A DNA stretch of 7,376 nt from Thermoplasmata archaeon (GCA_021797385.1 JAJZZW010000096.1:1-7376); one strand, 5' to 3'; numbered from the stretch's first letter, positions 1-5,874 are shown. Made by a program: numbers and translations. The notes: generated from the letters alone by a model not told the origin.

Positions 1-1
1 A

Positions 2-202
2 TATACTATCAGCCTGTGGGGTGCAGTTTTCCCGCTGGGCGTATTATCAGTGGGTTCTTCCATGGTTTGGTCTATATCCAGTATTGTTTTAGTGAAATAT
101 TTTGCCTATATTTTTGGTATTACTGCTTTAATTCTTATTATATATGCACTATTCCAGATTGGCATAATATTTGCCAAAAACCTGATAAATGAAAGTGGAT
201 AA
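2..202 (+). CDS. C-terminal fragment of a membrane transporter, probably TDT/SLAC1 (TehA-like) family
   Basis: The frame is open from the left edge and stops with TAA at 200-202, leaving 66 residues; the start lies outside the window. The fragment is very hydrophobic and would form about two membrane helices: one across the first 25 residues, containing LWGAVFPLGVLSVGSSMVW, and one around residues 38-58 (AYIFGITALILIIYALFQI). A short polar tail (AKNLINESG) ends the protein. A W-G-x-x-F-P-L-G motif followed by two helices and a short tail is typical of the end of tellurite-resistance/dicarboxylate transporter and SLAC1-type anion channel proteins. These move anions such as dicarboxylates, sulfite or chloride across the cytoplasmic membrane. 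The family call rests on this motif alone; another polytopic membrane protein is possible. The substrate cannot be told. Confidence 0.55.
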   Translation, partial: YTISLWGAVFPLGVLSVGSSMVWSISSIVLVKYFAYIFGITALILIIYALFQIGIIFAKNLINESG

Positions 203-216
203 ACTGCAATAAAAAC

Positions 217-226
217 TTAATATAAA
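217..226 (+). promoter_or_regulatory. TATA element for the DsrE-like gene
   Basis: The sequence TTAATATAAA, preceded by an A-rich run that could serve as BRE, is centred about 21 bases before the ATG at 243. No Shine-Dalgarno sequence lies between it and the start. The arrangement fits a leaderless archaeal transcript. Transcription from the upstream transporter gene (stop at 202) could also read through. Confidence 0.4.
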
Positions 227-242
227 GCAGAAATAATGCCAT

Positions 243-587
243 ATGGGAACAAAGTATCTTGTTGTGATAACATCCGGGCTGGATCAAAAGGATAAAATGA
301 TTGTTGGCATGAACTTTGCCAAGAATACGTTCAGGAAGAAGAAGGCAGATGATGTCAAGGTCGTTTTCTTTGGGCCAAGCGAAAAGGCATTTTCTTCTGG
401 TGATATTGATTTTCTTAGGCTGTTTTCTACGCTTAAGGATCTGGGAATAGTTACAATAGCATGTAACGGTTACTCAAGGGCACATGATCTGGATAAAGCA
501 ATTATGAGCCTGAACACAGAACTAGAGGATGTCTCTGATACAATACCGCGATATGTTGATTCAGGCTATACCGTAATAACATTTTAA
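243..587 (+). CDS. DsrE-like small protein, function unknown
   Basis: This 114-residue soluble protein has the pattern of the DsrE/DsrF-like fold. An N-terminal strand and loop (KYLVVITSGLDQ, residues 4-15) lead into a helix (residues 17-33). A second strand (VKVVFFGPSEKAF, 38-50) follows, then a helix (DFLRLFSTLKDLG), then a strand carrying a single cysteine (VTIACNGYSRA, Cys74), and a C-terminal strand (YTVITF). Cys74 lies where many DsrE-family proteins hold their sulfur-carrying or redox cysteine. Known members act in sulfur relay or persulfide handling, but many archaeal members have no assigned role. Its length is normal for the family. It lies 40 bases after the transporter fragment on the same strand and has its own TATA element. 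An ATG at 236 is in another frame, so 243 is the natural start. A sulfur role is inference. Confidence 0.6.
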   Translation: MGTKYLVVITSGLDQKDKMIVGMNFAKNTFRKKKADDVKVVFFGPSEKAFSSGDIDFLRLFSTLKDLGIVTIACNGYSRAHDLDKAIMSLNTELEDVSDTIPRYVDSGYTVITF

Positions 588-646
588 AAATCCAATTATG
601 AAGTACCCATGCGGCCATATTAAGAAAATTCATTTTCAAAATCTAA

Positions 647-652
647 TTTTTT
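647..652 (+). terminator. possible T-tract terminator after the DsrE-like gene
   Basis: A run of six T, in an AT-rich stretch about 60 bases after the DsrE-like stop codon, is the only run of that length between this gene and the next. Archaeal polymerases can stop at T-tracts without a hairpin, so this is a plausible but unproven terminator. Confidence 0.3.
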
Positions 653-657
653 CATAA

Positions 658-689
658 AGGTTCCATCTTCCTTTTAATTCTTGGAACTT
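658..689. repeat. 8-bp imperfect inverted repeat in the gap before the HAD gene
   Basis: AGGTTCCA (658-665) can pair with TGGAACTT (682-689), with one G-T pair, around a 16-base loop. It lies 33 to 64 bases upstream of the TATA element of the HAD gene. It could be a weak hairpin in the tail of the upstream transcript or a regulator site. Chance occurrence is quite possible. The 588-748 gap otherwise holds only AT-rich promoter sequence. Confidence 0.25.
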
Positions 690-722
690 CCAGCCTAAGA
701 GTTAAACAATATTTATCATAAA

Positions 723-732
723 ATTAATTATA
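723..732 (+). promoter_or_regulatory. TATA element for the HAD phosphatase gene
   Basis: The sequence ATTAATTATA is centred about 21 bases before the ATG at 749. The bases just before the ATG are TTACTTTTAA, with no ribosome binding site, which supports a leaderless transcript. Confidence 0.45.
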
Positions 733-748
733 ATGATATTACTTTTAA

Positions 749-1369
749 ATGATGGAATCTACTGCAAAGGGAATAATTTTTGATCTTGATGGTACAATCT
801 GGAATTCGATGCCATACAGAATAAAGGCATGGGAGATGGCATTCAGGGACTACGGAATAGAGAGCGACCCTGAAGTGATAAGACTCATGATAGGGTACCC
901 GGGATCAATGCTGATAAAGAAGATGAATGCCCGTGATCCCAATATCGAAATGGCAGAGGAAAGGTATTTTTCAGGTATGTTTTCCGAAGTAAAATTTTTC
1001 CCGGATGTTATGGATACTTTCAAAGAACTGAGGAATTTAGGTTTTAAAATCTCAATAGTTACCTCATCCCGGAGGGCAATGGCCGAAAGGCTGGATATAC
1101 AGGTTGATGCCATTATAACAATGGATGATGTGGCAAACGGGAAACCCGATCCTGAGGGATACATGAAAGCAATGGTAGTAATGGGAACATCGCCGGAAAA
1201 TACGGTTGTGGTAGGAGATATTGACAATGACCTTATCCCGGCCAAAACCCTGGGTTCGGTTGCCGTGCTTGTAACACATGGTATAAAAAAAGAATCGAAA
1301 AATATGGATTATGAAATACAGAATATAGGTGATTTAATTGGACTTCTGAAAAAAATTAAGATGGCCTGA
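749..1369 (+). CDS. HAD-superfamily hydrolase, phosphoglycolate phosphatase/beta-phosphoglucomutase-like
   Basis: This 206-residue enzyme carries all four HAD motifs in order. Motif I is FDLDGT with nucleophile Asp12 and acid/base Asp14. Motif II is the T/S in IVTSS (Thr105). Motif III is Lys132 in NGKPDP. Motif IV is VVGDIDND with Asp157 and Asp161, which bind Mg2+. An all-helical insert between motifs I and II (about residues 18-90) is a C1 cap, which places it in the subgroup that includes phosphoglycolate phosphatase, phosphonatase and beta-phosphoglucomutase. It probably acts in the cytoplasm on a small phosphate ester, but the substrate cannot be told from sequence. ATG codons at 749 and 752 are adjacent; the first is used here, and the second would shorten the protein by one residue. 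Its stop codon directly abuts that of the convergent peptidase gene, and its last codons carry an A-run that reads as a T-tract for that opposing gene. Confidence 0.85.
   Translation: MMESTAKGIIFDLDGTIWNSMPYRIKAWEMAFRDYGIESDPEVIRLMIGYPGSMLIKKMNARDPNIEMAEERYFSGMFSEVKFFPDVMDTFKELRNLGFKISIVTSSRRAMAERLDIQVDAIITMDDVANGKPDPEGYMKAMVVMGTSPENTVVVGDIDNDLIPAKTLGSVAVLVTHGIKKESKNMDYEIQNIGDLIGLLKKIKMA
1349..1359 (-). terminator. T-tract terminator of the M13 peptidase gene, inside the HAD gene
   Basis: On the minus strand the sequence is TTAATTTTTTT, with seven T starting 14 bases after the peptidase stop codon. It lies wholly within the last codons of the HAD gene, where it encodes part of the C-terminal KKIK. 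The same 11-base motif follows the flavoprotein gene at 5856-5866. No hairpin is evident, so it would act as a simple archaeal T-tract terminator. Confidence 0.4.
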
Positions 1370-3325
1370 TCACCACATTATAATTTTTTCCCTGCCTGTT
1401 TTTTCACGGTTAAATGTTTTACAGAATTCAGGATGATTCCATGGGGGAATCTGGGACCTGACAGAACCTGGAGAATGTGGATCTATGGTAGCCAGCCTTC
1501 TTGCCTCGTTATCCCTTATCTGTGTTCTCCAGACCTGCCCCCAGGATATAAAGAACCTTTGCTGGGGGGAAAGCCCGTCGATGTTTTTATTTTTACCCGG
1601 CTCTGCCTTCAATCTTTTCTGAAGGGCTTCATATGCTATGAGAACCGCACCCAGGTCCGCAATATTTTCACCCAGTGTTAACTTTCCGTTTACATTAAGC
1701 CCCGGTAGAATTTCCTGGGATCCGTAGAGGTCCACAACCTTCTGTGCCAGTTCATCAAACCTTTTTCTGTCTTCCTCGCTCCACCAGTTTGCCATATTGC
1801 CATTTTCATCAAAGTGGCTGCCCTGGTCATCGTATCCATGTGTTATTTCATGGGCTATGACCCCGCCAATTCCACCATAGTTCACAGCATCATCCATCTC
1901 TGGATCAAAAAATGGTGGCTGCATGATTCCGGCCGGAAATACTATCTCATTTCCCATGGGATTGAAATATGCATTTACAGTTGGAGGGGTCATGAACCAC
2001 TCTGTCTTATCCACAGGCTTGCCTATTCTCTGCATCTGCCTGTTGGTTTCATAGTATCCTGACCTGAGAACGTTTCCAAGATAATCATCAGGCTTTATCT
2101 CAACAGAAGAATAATCCTTGAAGTGGTCAGGATATCCTATTTTTGCATTGAACCTTGAAAATTTCAGCAGTGCGCGCTTTCTGGTTTCTTCACCCATCCA
2201 GGGTACTTTTTCAAGCCTCTCCCGGAATGTTGCCTTTATATCATTTACGAGCACAGTGATCTTTTCCACTGCCTCCCTTCCGAAATATTTCTCCACGTAA
2301 ACCTTGCCCAGGTAGTCTCCTATGGATGAATCGATTACGCTTACAACTGTTTTCCATCTCGGTGTTATCTTCTCCTGGCCCAGCAGTGTTTTCCTGAAGA
2401 AATTAAAGTTCTCCATCACCACAGCATTATGGAGGAAGGGTGCCGATCCGGTCAGGATTTTCCATTTTAAATATTCAATTATGTTCTCCAGGCTTTCTGA
2501 CTTCAACAGCTGGTTTGTTTTTTCAAAAAATTCGGGAGCGTCGATTATTCCATATTCAGGTGCCCTGAATCCGGTTTTCCCGAAAAATGCACTGAAACCC
2601 ATTTCTGGATATTTGCTGTAAAGATCATCCATTTTAAAGGGATTATATGCCTTTTCCACATCCCTCAAATCAGTCTTGCTCCTGCTGAATTTTGCCATCT
2701 CTGTCTCTAGCCTTACAACAGTCCTGGCGGATTGCCTTGCTTTCTCACTGCTGTAACCATATAATGTAAACATGGTTTCTATATGTTTAGCATAGGCTTC
2801 CAGGATGGCCTTCATGGAATCATTCAGGTAGTAGTCCCTGTCAGGAAGCGTTAGCCCGCCCTGCGAAATATACAGTGAGTAAATATCGGCATTTTTTGCA
2901 TCCTCCGCACTGCCAATATCAAAGGGGACCTGAACGCCATTTATGGAAAGATCTGATATCAGGTCAGGTAGATCATCCTTCGATTTAATTTCCAGTTTTT
3001 CCATCAGTCCTTGTATGGGCTGGAATTTCAGTTCTTCCAGCCTGGCAGTATCCATAGCAGACCTGTAAAAGTTTCCAAGCATCTTTTCCTCAACGCTACC
3101 CGGCTCTTTTTCAGAATCTTCCAGTATCTTACGGAGTATGTACATATTCTTCTCATAAAGCATGTCAAAGGCCCCATATCTTGACCTGTCCTCCGGTATT
3201 GGTGTTTTTTCGAGCCATTTGCCATTGCAGTAATGGTAAAAATCTGTTATAGGATCCCTGGTGCCATCCATGTAATCCTTTGAAAAACCTATATATCTGT
3301 TTAAAATTTCTTCTGGGCTATCCAT
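1370..3325 (-). CDS. M13-family metallopeptidase (neprilysin/PepO-type endopeptidase)
   Basis: This 651-residue zinc peptidase has a full M13 layout. A helical N-terminal domain spans roughly residues 1-430. The catalytic region then follows: substrate-binding NAYF (451-454), FPAGIMQPPFF, zinc motif HEITH (His492, catalytic Glu493, His496), third zinc ligand Glu553 with Asp557 in GENIAD, and DPHSPGSVR with transition-state His617 and Arg623. The protein ends in Trp651, as M13 enzymes do. The family usually has ENxADxGG; here it reads ENIADLGA, so the last Gly is Ala. There is no signal peptide or N-terminal membrane anchor, unlike neprilysin, so it should work in the cytoplasm on oligopeptides, as bacterial PepO does. 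The start at 3325 has a TATA element 22 bases upstream and no ribosome binding site. It lies 37 bases after glycerol kinase and may be transcribed both from its own promoter and by read-through. Confidence 0.93.
   Translation of the reverse strand: MDSPEEILNRYIGFSKDYMDGTRDPITDFYHYCNGKWLEKTPIPEDRSRYGAFDMLYEKNMYILRKILEDSEKEPGSVEEKMLGNFYRSAMDTARLEELKFQPIQGLMEKLEIKSKDDLPDLISDLSINGVQVPFDIGSAEDAKNADIYSLYISQGGLTLPDRDYYLNDSMKAILEAYAKHIETMFTLYGYSSEKARQSARTVVRLETEMAKFSRSKTDLRDVEKAYNPFKMDDLYSKYPEMGFSAFFGKTGFRAPEYGIIDAPEFFEKTNQLLKSESLENIIEYLKWKILTGSAPFLHNAVVMENFNFFRKTLLGQEKITPRWKTVVSVIDSSIGDYLGKVYVEKYFGREAVEKITVLVNDIKATFRERLEKVPWMGEETRKRALLKFSRFNAKIGYPDHFKDYSSVEIKPDDYLGNVLRSGYYETNRQMQRIGKPVDKTEWFMTPPTVNAYFNPMGNEIVFPAGIMQPPFFDPEMDDAVNYGGIGGVIAHEITHGYDDQGSHFDENGNMANWWSEEDRKRFDELAQKVVDLYGSQEILPGLNVNGKLTLGENIADLGAVLIAYEALQKRLKAEPGKNKNIDGLSPQQRFFISWGQVWRTQIRDNEARRLATIDPHSPGSVRSQIPPWNHPEFCKTFNREKTGREKIIMW
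1384..1404 (+). terminator. paired T-tracts after the HAD gene, inside the peptidase gene
   Basis: Two runs of six T, at 1384-1389 and 1399-1404, begin 14 bases after the HAD stop codon and lie in the antisense of the last peptidase codons. They are plausible T-tract termination sites for the plus-strand transcript. Together with the minus-strand tract at 1349-1355 they form a two-way terminator zone embedded in coding DNA. Confidence 0.35.
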
Positions 3326-3342
3326 CTTTGCCTATGCCCGAA

Positions 3343-3351
3343 TTTTATATA
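3343..3351 (-). promoter_or_regulatory. TATA element for the M13 peptidase gene
   Basis: On the minus strand TATATAAAA lies in the 37-base gap between glycerol kinase and the peptidase, centred 22 bases before the peptidase ATG. It suggests the peptidase is transcribed on its own as a leaderless mRNA even though it sits close behind glycerol kinase. Confidence 0.5.
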
Positions 3352-3362
3352 ATATTTTGCCG

Positions 3363-4847
3363 TTATTGACCATTGCCCTGACCGGCCCATTTCAGTGAAC
3401 GCCTTACGGCCTCCCTCCATAAGGGGTATCTCTGCAGTGCATCATTTTTTCCATCTGCCGGGATATATTCTTTCTCAGCCCTTGCCATTCCCTGCAGATC
3501 ATCAAGTTCCCAGATACCATCTGCAATGCCTGCGATATATGCTGTTCCAGCTGCAGTAATTTCAGGAGAATCTGTTCTCATTATTCTTATACCGGAAAGG
3601 TTGGCCTGAAGCTGCATGAGGAAATCGCTCATGGACAGGCCACCATCAACCCTTGCTGCCTTTATGGAGGATGCCTTCGCCATCTCCCTTAAAACATCCT
3701 CTGTCTGGAAGGCAACTGATTCGTATGCCATCCTGGCAAAGTCCTTCCTTCCGGAAGATCCATTGAGCCCTATTATGAGTGCCCTTGCGTCCGGATCCCA
3801 GTAAGGAGAACCCATGCCGGAAAAGGCCGGGACCATAAAAAAATTCTGTGGCCTTGCCATTTCTGCCATTTCTTCAAATCTTGCAAATGATCTGACATGC
3901 AGAAGATTCTTGACCCAGTCAACAGCGAACCCGGCACTGAATACGCTTCCCTCCAGTGCATAATTTACCTCCCTGCCTCGAAGGCCGAATGCAACCGTGT
4001 TGATCAGTGTCCCTGATTTCGGGATATCTGTACCTGTATTGAGCATTGCAAAAGAACCTGTGCCGTAGGTTATTTTTGCCATTCCCCTGGATATTGATGA
4101 ATGCCCGAATAATGCAGACTGCTGATCTCCTATAATTGAATATACGGGAATTTCTTTATTGCTGCCCATGGAAATGCTGCCGAATTCATGTAAGGATGGG
4201 AACACATCTGGCAGCATAACATCCGGTATTCCGAACATTGACAGCAGTTCTGAATCCCATTCCAGTTTCCTTATATTGAAGATCATAGTTCTTGATGCAT
4301 TTGTATAATCTGTATAGCATGGGTGTGAACTATCCAGATTGAAAAGTATCCAGGAATCAACAGTTCCGAAAACTAAATTTCCCTTTACTGCCTGGCTTCG
4401 TACCCCCTCAACATTATCCAGGATCCATTTTATTTTGCCGGCACTGAAATATGGATCGAGCCTGAGCCCTGTTTTTTTACTGATTTCTGCATCGTAATCT
4501 GAAAGCCCCCTCATAATGGTTTCAGTTCTCCTGTCCTGCCATAAAATTGCGTTGTATACCGGTATGCCTGTGTTCCTGTCCCATATAATGGTGGTCTCAC
4601 GTTGATTGGTTATTCCAGCACACTGTATCTGTGATGGTGATATTTCTGCACTTTTCAGCGCATTTGATATGGACGTTTTCACAGCAGAAAGTATATAGTA
4701 GGGATCCTGCTCCACCCACCCTTCCTGTGGATATATAGATTTCATCCTTACAGTGTATTTTGCCACAACATTGCCCGCTGTATCGAATATAACTGCCTTC
4801 GAATTTGTAGTTCCGGCATCTATTGAAAGTATGTATTTATTTACCGT
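3363..4847 (-). CDS. glpK: glycerol kinase
   Basis: A FGGY-family kinase that uses ATP to make sn-glycerol 3-phosphate. Numbered from the ACG at 4847 it has 494 residues, close to the usual 495-505. Landmarks: phosphate loop SIDAGTTNSK (Asp10, Thr13, Thr14); glycerol-binding NQRET (Arg83, Glu84), Trp103 in LWQDRR, PYFSAGK (Tyr133) and GDQQ (Asp241); second phosphate motif TYGTG; the VPAFSGMGSPYWDP block; and VDGG near the C-terminus. The numbering of Asp10, Thr13, Arg83, Glu84 and Trp103 equals that of mature E. coli GlpK, which supports a start at or next to 4847. The frame has no ATG, GTG or TTG between an in-frame TAA (4880-4878) and a GTG at 4766, and starting at 4766 would remove the phosphate loop. 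ACG is one base from ATG, giving M-V-N-K-Y-I-L, and GGTGGT lies 5 bases upstream. An unusual start or a sequence change is implied. It follows the cupin gene by 48 bases. Confidence 0.93.
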   Translation of the reverse strand, partial: TVNKYILSIDAGTTNSKAVIFDTAGNVVAKYTVRMKSIYPQEGWVEQDPYYILSAVKTSISNALKSAEISPSQIQCAGITNQRETTIIWDRNTGIPVYNAILWQDRRTETIMRGLSDYDAEISKKTGLRLDPYFSAGKIKWILDNVEGVRSQAVKGNLVFGTVDSWILFNLDSSHPCYTDYTNASRTMIFNIRKLEWDSELLSMFGIPDVMLPDVFPSLHEFGSISMGSNKEIPVYSIIGDQQSALFGHSSISRGMAKITYGTGSFAMLNTGTDIPKSGTLINTVAFGLRGREVNYALEGSVFSAGFAVDWVKNLLHVRSFARFEEMAEMARPQNFFMVPAFSGMGSPYWDPDARALIIGLNGSSGRKDFARMAYESVAFQTEDVLREMAKASSIKAARVDGGLSMSDFLMQLQANLSGIRIMRTDSPEITAAGTAYIAGIADGIWELDDLQGMARAEKEYIPADGKNDALQRYPLWREAVRRSLKWAGQGNGQ

Positions 4848-4852
4848 ATAAT

Positions 4853-4858
4853 ACCACC
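4853..4858 (-). promoter_or_regulatory. Shine-Dalgarno-like site for glycerol kinase
   Basis: On the minus strand GGTGGT can pair with the AUCACC part of the conserved 16S rRNA 3' end, with one G-U pair. It is 5 bases before the ACG at 4847 and 8 before the following GTA. Most other genes here lack such a site. A binding site at this place supports internal translation initiation on a message shared with the cupin gene and helps place the kinase start. Confidence 0.4.
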
Positions 4859-4895
4859 GGTGTGTGCAAACCCATAATTATCATAATCTTAAATA

Positions 4896-5273
4896 TCAGT
4901 CACGGTACACCGGGGTAATATCCATATTTGCTGTATAATTTATAACGCATATAAATTCCAGGTCTTTCTTTCCAGTATTCCTGATCTCATGTTCAAATTT
5001 TGTATCTATGAATATAAAATCACCGGCCTGAAGCTGCATGTTTTCACCATTAACAGTGGCGTCGCATTTTCCCTTCATTATGTACAGGCTTTCAAAATAA
5101 TCATGGTAGTGGAGCTGTATGAATCCTCCGGGCTTTATAACAAATCTCCTCATGGCATATGATTTCTCCTGCCTGTCTGTGATAAGCCACTGTATATAGG
5201 TATCCTTTGAATTCCCGACCTTTACCTCCTGTGCTGGAACATCCTCTATATTCCCCTTATAATAACCGTTCAT
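4896..5273 (-). CDS. small single-domain cupin protein
   Basis: This 125-residue protein is a single beta-barrel cupin. Motif 1 reads G50-x4-H55-x-H57-x3-E61-x6-G68 (GGFIQLHYHDYFESLYIMKG). Motif 2 starts at G84 and has D85-x9-H95-x3-N99 (GDFIFIDTKFEHEIRN). His55, His57, Glu61 and His95 are the expected metal ligands, so it should bind a divalent metal. Its size matches the simple archaeal cupins, which act as isomerases, dioxygenases or ligand-binding proteins. None of these roles can be chosen here. The ATG at 5273 has a TATA element about 27 bases upstream and no ribosome binding site. A perfect inverted repeat lies between the two, hinting at regulation. Glycerol kinase follows 48 bases later on the same strand, so the two are probably co-transcribed, which would suggest a link to glycerol or sugar metabolism. 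Confidence 0.85.
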   Translation of the reverse strand: MNGYYKGNIEDVPAQEVKVGNSKDTYIQWLITDRQEKSYAMRRFVIKPGGFIQLHYHDYFESLYIMKGKCDATVNGENMQLQAGDFIFIDTKFEHEIRNTGKKDLEFICVINYTANMDITPVYRD

Positions 5274-5280
5274 ATATTTG

Positions 5281-5299
5281 TATTAACCGGTTGTTAATA
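5281..5299. promoter_or_regulatory. perfect 7-bp inverted repeat, candidate operator of the cupin-glpK unit
   Basis: TATTAAC (5281-5287) and GTTAATA (5293-5299) are exact inverted copies around CGGTT. The inner AACCGGTT (5285-5292) is a second perfect palindrome. The site starts 8 bases upstream of the cupin ATG and touches its TATA element, so a dimeric regulator bound there would block transcription. It lies about 75-90 bases from the divergent acetyltransferase start. Confidence 0.45.
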
Positions 5300-5304
5300 A
5301 ATTA
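5296..5304 (-). promoter_or_regulatory. TATA element for the cupin gene
   Basis: On the minus strand TAATTTATT is centred about 27 bases before the cupin ATG at 5273, preceded by a purine-rich AAAGAA stretch that could be BRE. Its downstream edge overlaps the inverted repeat at 5281-5299. Confidence 0.45.
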
Positions 5305-5361
5305 TTCTTTAGTATTCACATTAGACTCAGAAATGGGAAAAATTTATCAGTGGCTTTTGAC

Positions 5362-5370
5362 TATTTTATA
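5362..5370 (+). promoter_or_regulatory. TATA element for the acetyltransferase gene
   Basis: TATTTTATA lies 16 bases (centre to start) before the ATG at 5382 and 28 before the ATG at 5394. A second candidate, AAAATTTATC near 5338-5347, is about 30 bases before the GTG at 5373. Which one is used decides the true start of the gene. Confidence 0.35.
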
Positions 5371-5372
5371 CA

Positions 5373-5870
5373 GTGAATATTATGGCAGTGGTTATGATAG
5401 GCCATTCAAAAACTGTGAGGCTCCCCGGTGGCTACAGGCCCATACGGCAGTCTGATATCAATAAGGAGTTTCAATCCACCGATAGGAAGATGAGGGATTA
5501 CCACTTATCATACTTTTATGACTGGAGCCGTGGGGATAATAATATAGTACTTGTAAAGGAATCAGTCAGGGGCGTTATTGACGGTGTGGTTATGTTCAGG
5601 CTTGTTCCCAACATCGAGCACCCGAAAACCATAGTGGTAGAGATGCTTGCCAGAAACTTTGCATCGGGAGGCAGCTCCGGGGCAGGATACGATCTCCTTG
5701 CGGTAATAGAGCATTATATAGCCTACCAGCTCGGCATAGAAAGAATAGACATAGAGGCTGTCAGGGACCTGGAAGGGTACTATGAATCCCTGGGCTATAC
5801 CCCCACAGGTGAGAATTATTACGATTCCTCGTGGAAGGAAATCGTAAATATGAGCAAAAAAATTAAATAA
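5373..5870 (+). CDS. GNAT-family N-acetyltransferase
   Basis: From the GTG at 5373 this is 165 residues, the usual size of a single GNAT domain. The N-terminal strand (GGYRPIRQSDINKEF) matches the start of the fold. The middle strand KTIVVEMLARNF leads into the glycine-rich loop GGSSGAGYDLLAVIEHY (about residues 98-114), which stands where the acetyl-CoA pyrophosphate is bound. Next come IERIDIEAV and the helix-turn EGYYESLGYTPTG, the typical motif B with its Tyr. The loop differs from the common R/Q-x-x-G-x-G/A. The enzyme would move an acetyl group from acetyl-CoA to an amine, but the acceptor is unknown. ATG codons at 5382 and 5394 are in frame and may be the real start, giving 162 or 158 residues. 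The 3' end stops 4 bases from the convergent flavoprotein gene. Confidence 0.75.
   Translation: MNIMAVVMIGHSKTVRLPGGYRPIRQSDINKEFQSTDRKMRDYHLSYFYDWSRGDNNIVLVKESVRGVIDGVVMFRLVPNIEHPKTIVVEMLARNFASGGSSGAGYDLLAVIEHYIAYQLGIERIDIEAVRDLEGYYESLGYTPTGENYYDSSWKEIVNMSKKIK
5856..5866 (-). terminator. T-tract terminator of the flavoprotein gene, inside the acetyltransferase gene
   Basis: On the minus strand TTAATTTTTTT carries seven T starting 13 bases after the stop codon of the flavoprotein gene. It lies within the last codons of the acetyltransferase gene, where the other strand encodes KKIK. It is base-for-base identical to the motif after the M13 peptidase gene at 1349-1359. Confidence 0.4.
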
Positions 5871-5874
5871 AATT

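Noticed and set aside
850..1245. Minus-strand open frame of 131 codons opposite the HAD gene
   Set aside because: It lies wholly within a gene with complete HAD motifs, has no promoter of its own and shows no recognisable domain.
1433..2621. Several plus-strand open frames of 60-99 codons opposite the M13 peptidase
   Set aside because: The minus-strand frame encodes an uninterrupted conserved peptidase; these frames have no motifs or promoters.
3363..4766. Glycerol kinase starting at the GTG at 4766
   Set aside because: This start would remove the first 27 residues, including the ATP-binding DAGTT loop, which is clearly encoded in frame just upstream.
4855..4862. CACCGGTG palindrome in front of glycerol kinase
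   Set aside because: It has no loop and so cannot form a hairpin, and eight bases alone are not enough to call an operator; part of it is explained by the ribosome site.
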